Source of the DNA: Aegilops tauschii subsp. strangulata
Taxonomy: Eukaryota > Streptophyta > Magnoliopsida > Poales > Poaceae
Reading direction: 5' to 3'
Length of the DNA stretch: 64,000 bases
NCBI RefSeq assembly: GCF_002575655.3
Contig: NC_053037.3
Location: 147,447,207 to 147,511,206, forward strand
The position numbers and the translations under genes were made by a program. Of the stretch, positions 23,387 to 34,605 are shown in pieces. How positions within the stretch are numbered: position 1 is the stretch's first letter; every line of letters starts with the position of its first letter. The notes under the pieces were generated by a model. That model had not been told where the DNA came from. It saw nothing but the letters and a program-made list of their open reading frames with translations, and did not search any database.

Positions 23387-24850
23387 TGAAAGTGTGTTAT
23401 ATCGACTAGGGGGGTGAATAGGCGATTTTTATAATTCTTCACTGAGGAATTTGCGGGTGAGTAAATTCCTTAGCGAAGAACTACTTGCAGCGGAATAAGT
23501 ACTCAAAAGTAAACATAACAGAATACAAGCATGGTCATCATGATGAAATGAAGACAAGCACAGAGTACAGAAAGCGTAATCACAGCATAACACAGGATGA
23601 AGACAAACAGACTGAAGAAATTGAACTGAGGAAATTGAGAAAGTCTTCAGTCAAAGTCTTTAAACAAATATGAACAAGCACACAACAACTGTAATGAGGA
23701 AATGAAAGAGTTGAGGAAATAGAACCAGTAAGCTTGGTGAAGACAATGATTTGGTAGACCAGTTCCAACTGCTGTCTCAGTTGTACATCTGGTTGGAGCG
23801 GCTAGGTATTTAAACCTGAGGACACACAGTCCTCACCGTATTCTCCTTGAGCTAAGGTCACACAGACCTCGCTCAATCACTCGTGGTAAGTCTTCAGGTG
23901 ACTTCCGAACCTTCACAAACTCGGTCACTCGGCGATCCACAATTCCTAACCATCTGGAAGAAGCACAGTCTTCAAAGGTAACAAGCGTCGGATCCACGCA
24001 GGATCAATCTCTTCAGTGATGCTCAATCACTTTGGGTTTGTAGGTATTTGGGTTTGGGATTTCCTCACTTGATGATTTTCGCTCAAAGTCCTCGGAGGAT
24101 GGGATGCTCTCAAATGACAAGTGTCAGTTTCTCTCGGAGCAGCCAACCAGCTAGTGGTTGTAGGGCGGCTATTTATAGCCTAGGGAGCAGTCCGGCATGA
24201 TAAGACATAAATGCCCTTCAATGATATGACCGTTAGGTGGATAAGATATTTTGGGACAGGTGGCGCGTAGCACAACAACGGCCGGAAATTTGAGGTTCAA
24301 ATTCCTCAGGGCTATCATGTTCCTCACTATGTAGGCAATCCGCACTGGCGAATTCCTAACTCCTCAGTCAGAACAAATTCCTCAGAGACCAGAAGAACTT
24401 CGTCTCTGTCACTGAAGAATATGACTGAACTGTATGAGATTTCCAATGGCTTCACTCGAAGGGATTGGTAGGTGTAGGATTTTGAGTTGAGCATCACATG
24501 GAAATTTTTCCTTAGTATTTCCTCGACCCCCTTTAACAGTACGGTGTTTCCTATGACTCAAGAAAGAGAAAATGAAACTACGAAAACAAAAGTCTTCACG
24601 CTTCATGTTCCTGGAATGAATACCAAGTCTTCAAGTTCACACCAATTTCTGCACTTTCAAAGTCTTCAGAAAGTCTTCAGAATTCCAAAGTCTTCAGTCG
24701 AAGAACTTCATTTTTAGGGGTCGACTTGCTCTGTAAATATCAAACTCATCATAGACTTATAGTCCTGTGTACACTCATAAACACATTAGTCCCTTAACCT
24801 ATAAGTCTTCAATACACCAAAATCACTAAGGGGCACTAGATGCACTTACA
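23387..24850 (-). repeat. 5' LTR of the inner sirevirus (1464 bp)
   Basis: On the minus strand it starts TGTAAGTGCATCTAGTGCCC and ends TATAACACACTTTCA. A TATA box TATAAATA at plus 24170-24177 lies in CTATAAATAGCCG context. It is closely similar to 11645-13149, with a few substitutions and two indels, which indicates a fairly young insertion. Its outer end does not meet host sequence but the inverted LTR piece. Confidence 0.93.
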
Positions 24851-25243
24851 ACAGTTGGAACTGGTCTACCAAATCATTGTCTTCACCAAGCTTACTGGTT
24901 CTATTTCCACAACTCTTTCATTTCCTCATGACAGTTCTTGTGTGCTTGTTCATATCTGTTTGCAGACTTTGACTGAAGACTTTCTCAATTTCCTCAGTTC
25001 AATTTCTTCAGTCTGTTTGTCTTCATCCTGTGTTATCCTGTGATTACGCTTTCTGTACTCTGTGCTTGTCTTCATTTCATCATGATGACCATGCTTGTAT
25101 TCTGTTATGTTTACTTTTGAGTACTTATTCCGCTGCAAGTAGTTCTTCGCTAAGGAATTTCCTCACCCGCAAATTCCTCAGTGAAGAATTCATAAAAATC
25201 GTCTATTCACCCCTCCCCTCTAGTCGATATAACGCACTTTCAA
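24851..25243 (+). repeat. Inverted LTR fragment (U5 side) fused to the inner element
   Basis: These 393 bp are the reverse complement of about the first 385-395 bp of 23387-24850 (starting CAGTTGGAACTGGTC, ending CGATATAACGCACTTTCA). The junction CTTACA/ACAGTTGG shares an ACA microhomology with the LTR text ACAGCAGTTGG. The end abuts the duplication ACTTG (25244-25248). The open frames 24840-25043 and 25030-25254 are by-products of the repeat, not genes. Confidence 0.92.
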
Positions 25244-26707
25244 CTTGGCGGTGATGCTCTCATTGAGTTAGTCGAAGAGAGACACCCGTGGAGTCGTCGC
25301 AATGGCAACGGAGGCCATGGCACCCGACTCACCATCTTCATCATCATCATCATCCTCATCGTACTCTTCTTGTACCACCAATGCCTTGGGAGGAGTCTTC
25401 TTGGTGAAGTTGCTCTTGTTGGGGAAAGACTTGGCCTTGTCCTTTCGGATGAGCTTGCCACCATTGTCTTCCCATTTCTCATATGGGCACTCCGCAACAA
25501 AGTGGCTCACATTGCCACAATTGTAGCAAGTCCTCACACGTTGCTTGACCTTTGCGCCACTTGAATTGTTCTTGTTGAAGTTGGGCCTTGAGTTCTTCTT
25601 GCTCCATAATTGCCTTGAAGCAAGAGTCATGTGTTCACGATAGACATACTTTGTATCTTCGGGGTTGCTCTCCTCCTCTTCCTCTTCGTCCTCTTCCTCC
25701 ACATTAACCTTGGCCTTTAGTGCAAGGTTGGGCTTCTTTGCTCTTTGAGAGCGTAGCACCGCATTGTCGGCGGTCTTGTCCAAGATGCTCATAGCCACGA
25801 ACTCATCCAACACTTCACTTGAGGACAAGGTGTGGAAGTCCGGCCTTTGACGAATGACGGAGGACATGGCCTTGTGGTAAGGCATCATTGCCTTGAGGAA
25901 TTTGCGCTTGATCCAATTGTCATCCGTGTCTTTGCTTCCATGATCTCGGAGAGAGACCGCGAGTTTGGTTACTCTCCGATAAAGCTCACGAGGTTCTTCA
26001 TCTTCTTTCATTGCAAACTCATCGGCTTCATATTGCACCACCTCATAGTTAGAGAGTTGAATGCTTGCGCTTCCCCGGTAGAGGGAAACAACTTGGTGCC
26101 AAGCATCTTTGGCCATGGAGTAGGGCCGGAGATGAGGAAGATCTTCGGGTGGAATTGCTTCTTGGATGATGAAGAGAGCATTCTCATTGAATTGATTATC
26201 CGCGGCTTCTCTAGGAGTGAAGTTGCTTCGGGCATGCGGATAGAAACCTTCTTCAATGATTCTCCAAAGATTAGTATTCACATGATTTAAATGACGCTTA
26301 AAGCGATATACCCAAGAATCAAAGTCCTTAGGGGCAGGGCCGGTATGATTCAAATGAGTGGAAGGAACTGGCCCACCATAGACAAGTGGAGGTTCCACAT
26401 GGGCAAAGATGCCGGTGCCATTTTAACCACTAGAAGAAGGAGCTTTCTCACTAGTAGCTCCCCCCTTGTCGGAGTTAGCATCCGTCACCTTATTAGTGGG
26501 TTCACCCACTTTCAACGGTACGGTGGATAGTTTAAGCCCTTCTATGAATTTATTAAACATGCTTTCAACCTCGGTCGTCATGGAGGTCTTCAATGTGTCC
26601 AAAGCCACATTAAATTCCTCACGAGAGACCGCGGTTCCCCCATCGGCCGTAGACGAGATTGGATTCACACCGGAGTGCTCCTCCGCACCGTCTACGATAT
26701 CAACCAT
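25244..26707 (-). pseudogene. gag: Outer sirevirus gag, N-terminal part
   Basis: It starts MVDIVDGAEEHSG at 26707. It holds a capsid domain (KDFDSWVYRFKRHLNHV through LYRRVTKLAVSLRDHG), an acidic stretch of about eleven Glu/Asp, and a CCHC zinc knuckle CYNCGNVSHFVAEC near 25530-25490. It is broken by TAA at 26423-26425 and TAA at 25268-25270, both in frame. It runs into the insertion point of the inner element and continues at 11644. Gag here would form the particle and bind the RNA. Confidence 0.9.
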
Positions 26708-26743
26708 ACTCTTCGGACGGCAAAGTCCTTAATAAAGAGACGA

Positions 26744-26757
26744 GGCTCTGATACCAA
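26744..26757 (-). promoter_or_regulatory. Primer binding site of the outer sirevirus
   Basis: TTGGTATCAGAGCC on the minus strand, next to the LTR end CTTTCA, is complementary to the 3' end of initiator-Met tRNA. Confidence 0.9.
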
Positions 26758-26758
26758 C

Positions 26759-28183
26759 TGAAAGGATCGATATAGTTGACTAGAGGGGGGTGAATAGGAA
26801 ACTAACAATTTTTAGCTTTTCTTTACCAAATTAAACTTTGCATCAAAGTAGGTTGTCTAGATATGCAACTAGGTGAGCAACCTATATGATGCAACAACAA
26901 CAAGCACAAAAGCAAGCAATGGATATAACACAAATAAGCTTGCACAAGTAAAGGCACGAGATAACCAAGAGTGGAGCCGGTGAAGACGAGGAAGTGTTAC
27001 CGAAGTTCCTTCCTTTTGAGGGGAAGTACGTCTCCGTTTGAGCAGTGTGGAGGCACAATGCTCCCCAAGAAGCCACTAGGGCCACCGTATTCTCCTCACG
27101 CCCTCACACAATGCGAGATGCCGTGATTCCACTATTGGTGCCCTTGAAGGCGGTGACCGGACCTTTACAAACAAGGTTGGGGCTCTCTCCACAACCGAAT
27201 TGGAGGCTCCCAACGAAACCACGGAGCTTCACCACAATGGAATATGGCTCCGAGGTGACCTCAATCGTCTAGGGTGCTCAAACACCCAAGAGTAACAAGA
27301 TCCGCAAGGGATGAGTGGGGGGAATCCGATTTCTCTTGGTGGAAGTGTAGATTAGGGCCTTCTCAACCAATCCCTACAAAATCAACAAGTTTGATTGGGT
27401 AGGGAGAGAGATCGGGCGAAAATGAGCTTTGGAGCAACAATGGAGCTTGGGGGAAAAGAGGTAAGTCAACTTGGAGAAGAAGACCCCCTTTTATAAGGGG
27501 AGTGATAATCCAACCGTTACCACCGCTCAGCCCCGCACAGGGCGGTACTACCGCTGGGGTGGGCGGTACTGTCGCTGTGGCCAGCGGTACTACCGTCCCA
27601 CCTCGCGGTACTGCCGCGCAGTAAGAAGAGAGCGAGAAGCAGAGCAGGACTTCGACCCAGAGTGGTACTACCGTGGTGGTAAGGGCGGTACTACCGCTTC
27701 TACTGCCGCAACTAGTGCCGCAAAACCCAACACGAGAAGAGAGCCCTCGAGTCGAGGTGGTAGGAGCACGGAGCCGCAGCGGTACTACGGCTGAGGGCTC
27801 CAAGCGGTACTACCGCTGTGGAGCGGTACTGCCGCTTGTAGCACTCGGGCGGTACTACCGCTGGGACCAGACCTCAGGGAGGAGGCAGCAAGGGAGCCCT
27901 CAACGAAGCGGAAAGGCTCAGAGGGTGCAAAGGGAATGTGTACATGTTGATTCCACCCAAGCCTAACCAATGCGGACCCCCTCTTGATAGTACGGTGACT
28001 CCTACGACACAAGTCCACCAAAACTGAATCGAAAGGGCTACACCGTCTTCGCTTCAAACTCCGAGGGGCGAGAATCGTCTCGTGCCAAAGGATAAATCTC
28101 TGAAATACTTAACGCACATGATTAGTCCGCAAAAGTATTGTTATCAATCACCAAAACACTTTAGGGATAAATATGCCCTTACA
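26759..28183 (-). repeat. 5' LTR of the outer sirevirus (1425 bp)
   Basis: On the minus strand it runs from TGTAAGGGCATATTTATCCC to ATATCGATCCTTTCA. About 330 bp upstream of its TATA box TATAAAA (plus 27489-27495) are occupied by roughly ten near-palindromes (separate entry). The right border is followed by CCGGC and the Harbinger pseudogene, so this end is intact. The partner LTR is not in the window. Confidence 0.88.
27536..27865. repeat. Array of GCGGTACTACCGC near-palindromes in the outer LTR
   Basis: About ten copies of GCGGTACTACCGC or one-base variants lie at irregular spacing (about 15-90 bp), for example near 27541, 27583, 27687, 27806 and 27849. Each is self-complementary except for the central base. 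They lie upstream of the LTR TATA box, so they are in U3. Palindromic repeat units in LTRs are described for sireviruses; a role as enhancer or methylation target is inference. Confidence 0.75.
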
Positions 28184-29315
28184 CCGGCGTTGAATCACAA
28201 CCGAGAGAGCGGCCATTTTCTTTTTTGGAAGGACTACTTTGAGACAGCCAACCCACACTCTTCAAACATCACCAATTCTAGCAGCGTTTCTGTATGGCTA
28301 GACATGTTTTCAACCGTATTCAAGAAGGGGTGGTCGTATACGATAAGTATTTCGAGTGCAAGAGGATGCCCTTGAAAAGGTTGGCTTCTTGTCTTCTCAG
28401 AAATGCACTGCAGCTATCGGATGCTTGCATACGGAGTGCCCAGTGATCTCATTGATGAGTACGTACGTATGAGCGAGTCTACGTGCCTAGAGTCCATGTA
28501 CAAGTTCTGCAAGGTTGTGATTGCAGTGTTCGGCCCTGAGTGCTTGAGAGAGCCCACTACTGAAGATATAGCCCGCTTGTTGGCGATCAATGCCAGCAGG
28601 GGCTTCCCAGGGATGCTTTGCAGCATAGGCTGCATGCACTAGGAGTGGAAGAACTGCTCTTCTGCTTGGCAAGGGCAGTATAGGGCCATGTTAGGGCTTG
28701 CACTGTCACACTTGAGGCCGTGGCCTCACAAGATCTCTGGATCTGGCACCCTTTCTCGGCATGGCCGGATCGCACAGTGATATCAACGTGCTTCAACGCT
28801 CGCCGGTATTTGCAAGGCTTGTCGAAGGCACAACCCACCGGTGAATGTTAACATCAACGGCCACAACTACAATAAAAGATACTATCTAGCTGACGGTATC
28901 TATCCTCAGTGGACCATTATTGTGAAGACAATCCCCAACCCTGTCGGAAAGAAGAGGAGGAGATTTGCCCAAGAGCAAGAGAGTGCTAGGAAAGATGTCG
29001 AGCGTGCCTTTGGTGTTCTGCAATCTCGACGGGGCATCGTTAGGTATCCTGCTAGAACTTGCAGCAACAAGAAATTGTGATAGGTGATGACTGCTTGTGT
29101 GATCATGCGTAATATGATCGTAGAGGATGAGCATCCGGAACGTATCTACGATCAAGAGTTTCAGTTTAGGGTGACAATGTTGTGCCTGAGCATGGAGGAG
29201 TGGCAACGGTTGCACAATTCACCCAATTTCATCATCAAATGCGTGATTGAGAAACTCACTTTCAGCTGCAAGATGATTTAGTTGAGCATATGTGGGCTCA
29301 TGTTGGCAAGCAATA
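28184..29315 (+). pseudogene. PIF/Harbinger transposase (HARBI1-like nuclease), decayed
   Basis: The recognisable order in shifting frames is: NRESGHFLFWKDYF-like text (28195-28245), SSQKCTAAI (near 28395-28420), YGVPSDLIDEYVRMSESTCL (28434-28493), LLAINASRGFPGMLCSIGCMH (28574-28640), a GHNYNKRYYLADGIYPQW block (28861-28915), and ARKDVERAFGVLQSRRGIV plus MTACVIMRNMIVEDEH (28985-29140). It ends LVEHMWAHVGKQ and TAA near 29315. These are hallmarks of plant Harbinger DDE transposases, including the first and second catalytic regions. At least three frameshifts and a stop near 28640 disable it. The outer sirevirus adjoins its 5' side. Confidence 0.88.
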
Positions 29316-29767
29316 AATGTATTTTTTTAAATATATTTGAGACAAATTAATTTTTATTTGACTTTTAAACTAGGATATATGGGTTGTGGAATGATGCTAT
29401 ATTTTTTTGCTTGTGAAACTATGCAAAATGTGTATATATTTGTTGAAAAACGGTGGCCAGCAGGACACGTGGGCAAATATGGGTCGGCGCGTTGGACGCA
29501 CTGCCGACCCAAATCAAAACACAGGGCGGACACCGAACGGGCGACCGACCCAAACGGATAAAAAAGAATAAGATGCATGTCCGTTTGGGTCGGCGCGTTA
29601 GAGTTACTCCAAGACATCACCTGTGCCACGTTACGGCATGTTTGAAATTAAATTAAAAATTTGACAGATACCAGTTCAATTACCTTGGAAGATGGATCGA
29701 CCGGGGAAATTCCGGCGTCTTAATCCAGATCGCAATATGCATGTGGTAATGTTTGGACGTTTGCCCG
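29316..29767 (+). other. 3' flank of the Harbinger pseudogene with inverted repeat, no gene
   Basis: AT-rich sequence is followed by two small foldbacks: GGGTCGGCGCG...TGCCGACCC near 29479-29512, and a perfect 13-base inverted pair CGACCCAAACGGA/TCCGTTTGGGTCG near 29547-29594. The text GTTTGGGTCGGCGCGTTAGAGTTACTCC looks like the terminal repeat of grass Harbinger elements, so the element may end near 29609; the partner end is not in the window. Bases 29610-29767 show nothing further. Confidence 0.45.
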
Positions 29768-29906
29768 TGTTAGAGTAGTCATTATGGTATACGACTTCTA
29801 GTCCAAGTCAGTTTTGTACCCCTAACCCAAGTCGGTTTGTACCCTCTTATATACTCTTGTATGCCGCACCAAATCATCAATAAGCAACAGTTTTATTCAC
29901 CTTTCA
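29768..29906 (+). repeat. 5' LTR of copia B
   Basis: It runs from TGTTAGAGTAGTCATTATGG to ATTCACCTTTCA. A TATATA core occurs in CTCTTATATACTCTTG. At 139 bp it is very short for a Triticeae copia. The primer site TGGTATCAGATACC follows at 29907-29920 and is initiator-Met-tRNA-like with mismatches after ten bases. Confidence 0.95.
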
Positions 29907-29938
29907 TGGTATCAGATACCGGTCCCAGGGTTTAGGGT

Positions 29939-31336
29939 ATGGCTCCGCCAACGCCACCGCCGCCGCCGCCGCCCGGCTACTTCGAGCGCCGGGCCGCACT
30001 CATCGCCAAGGCTGCCAACGCCGCGGCCGCTTCTCTCTCAGCCCTCACCATAGCTCCACAAAACTACCCTGCACCCATCCTCGCCGCACCAATATCTTTT
30101 GCTGACACAATCTCCGACGTCAGCCCCTACATCCCCATAGTTCTTGATCTCGCCGCCCACAACTACTACCATTGGAGACATCTCTTCGATCTCCACCTCG
30201 GCCGCTGCAACCTGCGCTCGCATGTCGCCGCCAACTGTCTTCCCCGCCCCGACGATCCGCAATGGTTCAAAGACGATCTCGCGATCGTCCAGTGGTTCTA
30301 CACCCGCATCACCACCGAGATCTTCAACATGCTCGATCACGACGGCGCCAGCGCTGCCAACATCTGGCACTCCCTCCGTCAGCTCTTCCAAAGCAACACC
30401 GACGCTCGAAAAAACGCTCTCCACACCGAGCTTCGCAATATGGTGCAAGGAGACGCCCCGGTGAACCTGTTCTGCCAGTGCGTTAAGACCATTGGTGATG
30501 AGCTCCGCGAACTCGGCGATACAGTTAGCGACTCACAGCTAATCAATATCGTCGGCGGCGGCCTCAGCGAAGACTTTGACAAGCAAGCCTCGTTCATACC
30601 GATGATACGGCCCCCTCCTACCTTCGCTGAAGTTCGTTCCTTGCTACAACTCGCGGCGGAAACACAAGCTCGCAAGGACTCTCGCCCCAAGGTCTTTCAT
30701 GCTGCGGCTTGTCCTCCTCTATCGTCTACACCAGCGCCGCCTTCCATGCCGGCTCCTGCCGCCGGGCCGTCCGCACCGTCATCTGTTCAACCGCCCCCAG
30801 GCTGGCGTCCTAGTCCGAACTACCGCGGCAAAAACCCTATCTACAGGCCGCCGTCGACTCGTTCGGGTCCGCCTACGACATCACCAGCACCGAGTCCTGC
30901 ACCACCCACCAGTGCTCCATCTGCGGTGGCATGGCGGCCTCCTCATGATCCTTGGACGGGGCTTGTTCAAGCATGGCCCATGCCCTGGTCCGCTCCGTCC
31001 ACCCTCGGTGCTCCGCCGGCATACTCAGGTGCCTGGCAACCCGGCCTTCGGCCGCCTACTGGTGCTCCCGGGGTTCTCAATCCCCGACAGCCGGCCACTG
31101 CTTATCACGCCGCCCCGACGTATGCTCCTTATAGTCATTACACCACCGACGGCGGCGCCTACTACACACCTCAGCCGGCCCTGCTCCCGATGCCACCCCC
31201 ACCACAGTCGGCCAATGCCTACTACACTCCCAGCCGGCCCTACTGCCTTCACCATCGTATCCGCCGGCACTGCTTCCGACGCCACCCTCACCTGCGACGC
31301 CGAGCTGGGATCAAGCTGCCTTTCTCTAGGCCATGA
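29939..31336 (+). pseudogene. gag: Copia B gag
   Basis: The 465-codon frame starts MAPPTPPPPPPPGYFERR. The capsid domain spans about residues 60-240 (IPIVLDLAAHNYYHWRHLF, IWHSLRQLFQSN, NLFCQCVKTIGDELREL). A Pro/Ala/Ser-rich tail follows, with no CCHC knuckle. The last 30 codons are Arg/His-rich, which looks like the wrong frame: a small indel near 31228 probably fused the tail out of register. In the pol register the same bases read as a Pro-rich gag end, closed by TAG at 31327-31329. In relatives gag and pol are usually one frame. Confidence 0.88.
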
Positions 31337-33240
31337 ATAACTTTGCTGCACAAGGAAACTCAGGTACGGATTGGATCTTTGATTCAGGGGCCTCTAGTCA
31401 TATGTCTGCATCTAGTAATTGGTTATCTTCTTGCACTAAATCTCCTTTTCCTTCCATTATCCTTGGAGATGGATCATCTATTCCTATATATTGTGTTGGT
31501 CAGGCTCAACTTCCCTCTTCCACCAAACCTCTTTTACTTCGCGATGTTCTAGTTGCACCCGCCCTCATTAAAAATCTTATCTCTGTTCGCCAATTTACTT
31601 ACGACAATCTAGTTTCGGCTGAATTTGACCCTTTTGGTTTATCTGTGAAAGATTACCTGACCAAGGCCGAGATCGCTCGCTTCAATAGCTTCGGTGATCT
31701 TTATTCTCTTCATGGAGTTCCTGCCGCCACCCCTCCAACACCCATGCTGGCCTCCGTCGATCTCTGGCATCGTCGCCTGGGCCATCCCAACCCCGCCGTC
31801 TTAGCTTCTATGCTTAGTGAATTTACCATACCATGTAATAGGGACTCTCATAATTCTGTGTTTTGCGAGTCTTGTCAATTAGGCAAACATGTGCGTCTTC
31901 CCTTTAGTTCCTCTAGTTCTTGTAGCACTTATCCCTTTGAATTAATACATTGTGATTTATGGACCTCTCCCATTGCAAGTGTTTCGGGTTTTAAATACTA
32001 CCTTGTTATCCTAGATGATTTCACCCACTTTGTCTGGACTTTTCCTCTACGCAACAAATCCGAGGTCCATTCTCTTTTCCTTAATTTTCAACGCTATGTG
32101 TCTGTTCACTTCTTCCTCCCAATTCGCTTTATCCAATGTGACAATGGTCGCGAGTTTGATAACATTAAAAATCGTACTTTCTTCTTACAACATGGCATCC
32201 TGCTTAGGTTCTCATGTCCCTACACCTTCCCTCAAAATGGTAAAGCAGAACGCTCTCTTCGCACCCTCAATGATATAGTTCGCACTCTCCTCATTCAATC
32301 ATCTATGCCTCCCAAGTTTTGGGCTGAAGCCCTACACATGGCCACCTTCCTTCTAAATATTCGACCTTCTAAAACTAAACCCAACACTACTCCCTATTAT
32401 TCCCTCTTTCTTTCCCACCCCGACTACTCCGCGGTTCGTGTTTTCGGCTGTCTCTGTTTTCCCAATGCCTACGCCACTTCTGCAAATAAATTGTCACCAC
32501 GCTCTATCCCATGTGCTTTTCTCGACTTCTCTGACGAGCACAAAGGCTATCGCTGTCTCGACCTTCACACCGGACACGTTCATGTCTCTCGTCATGTCAC
32601 GTTTGCTGAGCACATTTTTCTTTTCTCACAACGCACTACTACACCATCCAACACCCCTAGCTCCGCAAACACCCCCTCTCCCCGTCCTTTCCAACTATAT
32701 ACTCCCCTACCTGCCGAACACAACTTATCACCACCACCATTAACACCCACCATAGCCAATCCCAACCATACACTCACCCCACCTGAGACGTCCCCAACAC
32801 CCCTGACCCCTGCTCCCTCCCCAACACCCAGCCCTACTCCCACTCCACCACCCAGCCCTGCTCCCACTCCACCACCCAGCCCTACTCCTTCGTCTGACTC
32901 TTCCGCTGCGCCGGACTCACCAGTACCCACCTTACCCCCTCGTGCTATTCCTACAGCAGCCCCGATTAATGATCATCGCATGCGTACTAGGGCCAAATCA
33001 GGATTTCATCAACCCCAAGACCGCCTAAACCTTCATACCTCCGTATCTCTCACTTCTCTTCCAAAGAATTACAAAACTGCTCTACTTGATCCCAATTGGG
33101 CCGCTGCCATGCAAGAAGAATATAATGCTTTATTTCAAAACAACACCTGGCAACTTGTTCCTCGTCCTCCCAATAACAATATTGTTTCTGGCAAATGGAT
33201 TTTTCGCCAAAAGTTCCACTCCGATGGGAGCCTCTCATGA
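31333..33240 (+). pseudogene. pol: Copia B protease, integrase and start of RT
   Basis: This 635-codon frame contains the protease site WIFDSGASSHMS (about residues 14-25), pre-integrase [14 protein letters not shown] with CESCQLGKH, and the integrase catalytic series IHCDLWTSP, IQCDNGREF and GKAERSLRTL. The C-terminal region has VFGCLCFPNAY, and a Pro/Thr-rich linker leads into RT (NTWQLVPRPPNNN, VSGKWIFRQK). It stops at TGA (33238-33240), where CGA would continue the family text. The ATG at 31333 overlaps the gag stop as ATGA, but this is probably not the original start. Confidence 0.92.
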
Positions 33241-34605
33241 TATAAAGCCAGGTGGGTTTGTCGTGGCTTTTCTTAGCAACAAGGAATTGATTACGAAGAA
33301 ACCTTCTCTCCTGTTGTTAAACCTAGCACCATTCGCACCGTTCTTAGTGTTGCTGTCTCCTCTTCATGGCCCATTCACCAACTTGATGTTAAAAATGCTT
33401 TCCTCCATGGTTCCCTTTAAGAAACTGTCTACTGCTAGCAACCTCTGGGTTTTGAAAATCCATCCTTTCCAACTCATGTATGTCTTATTCAGAAATCTCT
33501 CTACGGTCTTAAACAGGCCCCACGAGCTTGGTTTCAACGCTTCTCCTCCTTCATTCAAACAATAGGCTTCACTCCATCTCTCTCCGACACCTCTCTTTTT
33601 GTGTATCATCAAACTTCTGACACTACCTATTTACTTCTCTATGTGGATGATATCATTCTTACCGCCTCCTCTCAAAAGTTATTAGATCATATTGTCTCTC
33701 TTCTTAGATCTGAATTTTCTATGACTGACCTAGGACTCCTTCATCATTTCTTAGGCATTGATGTTGTTCGAGATTCCACCAGCCTTTTTCTTTCCCAACG
33801 CCAGTATATTCTTGATCTTCTTAATCGTGCTGGTATGCTTGACTGTCAATCATCTCGCACTCCTGTCGATACTAGTTTTAAACTTTCAGCTACCGGTGAA
33901 CCCTTTTCCGATCCTACTCTCTATCGTAGCCTAACAGGTGCTCTCCAATATCTCACCATTACTCGTCCTGAAATCTCTTTTGCTGTTCAACAAGCATGTC
34001 TCTATATGCATGATCCCCGGGTTCCTCACTATAATCATGTTAAACGCATTCTTCGGTATTTAAAAGGAACTCTCAATCATGGTCTCCACCTCAATAATTC
34101 TTCTCCAAACTCGCTTACCGCATACTCTGATGCAGACTGGGCTGGTTGTCCTGACACTCGAAAGTCCACTTCCGGTTTTTGTGTTTTTCTTGGTAACAAT
34201 TTGATTTCTCGGTCTTCGAAAAGACAGGTTACAGTCTCACGTTCGTCGGCCGAGGCTGAGTATCGCGCTGTGGCACATGCCGTTGCAGATACAATCTGGA
34301 TTCGGCAGTTACTCTCCGAGCTACACAAGCCTATTGAGCAGGCCACTATTGTCTATTGTGACAACATATCAGCAGTCTACATGACCAGCAATCCAGTTCA
34401 ACACCGACGCACAAAGCATATTGAGATTGATATTCATTTTGTTCGTGAAAAGGTTGCTCTTGGTCAGGTTCGGGTGCTTCATGTTCCCTCTACGGCTCAG
34501 TTTGCTGACATTTTCACCAAGGCACTGCCTACTAAGCCGTTTCAAGATATCTATTTCAGTCTCAACGTCGTCGAGCCTGCCGTTGATACTGCAGGGGGAT
34601 GTTAG
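33241..34605 (+). pseudogene. pol: Copia B reverse transcriptase and RNase H
   Basis: In the same frame as the preceding segment there are three more stops: TAG 33274-33276, TAA 33418-33420 and TAG 33436-33438. Then the frame is open to TAG at 34603-34605. RT shows [25 protein letters not shown] and LLLYVDDIILTAS. RNase H shows YSDADWAGCPDTRKST, SSAEAEYRAVAHA and YCDNISAVYM, ending QFADIFTKALPTKPF. The RT active site and all RNase H acidic positions seem present. All four stops in pol fit single C-to-T changes. Confidence 0.92.

Larger units (their letters stand above)
11645..25243 (-). mobile_element. Inner sirevirus-like copia with third ORF, ending in an inverted LTR piece
   Basis: On the minus strand: 5' LTR (24850-23387), primer site, gag, pol, third ORF, several polypurine tracts, 3' LTR (13149-11645). 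Beyond the 5' LTR lies a further 393 bp (24851-25243), a reverse-complement copy of the U5 side of the same LTR. The 5-bp duplication ACTTG flanks the whole composite (11640-11644 and 25244-25248), so the inverted piece was part of the integrated DNA. Coding lesions include an in-frame loss of the RT core. TGAGGAATTTG- and GAAGAATTTG-like words recur throughout this element. Confidence 0.93.
6516..28183 (-). mobile_element. Outer Maximus-like sirevirus (Ty1/copia), broken by two nested insertions
   Basis: On the minus strand the order is 5' LTR (26759-28183), primer site, gag (26707-25244, resuming at 11644-10558), protease, integrase, RT, RNase H (to 7187) and a 3' spacer. The inner copia sits inside gag (11645-25243) and the Angela element cuts the 3' spacer; the 3' LTR is outside the window. 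The LTR starts TGTAAGGGCATATTTATCCC on the minus strand, which I associate with Maximus. Several stops and frameshifts are listed under the parts. CCGGC follows the LTR at 28184-28188 and is the candidate right-hand duplication. Confidence 0.9.

Noticed and set aside
24840..25254. Plus-strand frames over the inverted LTR fragment
   Set aside because: The same frames occur in antisense at the other LTR copies, so they are repeat by-products.
30038..30448. 136-codon minus-strand frame opposite copia B gag
   Set aside because: It mirrors the gag codons without any family content.
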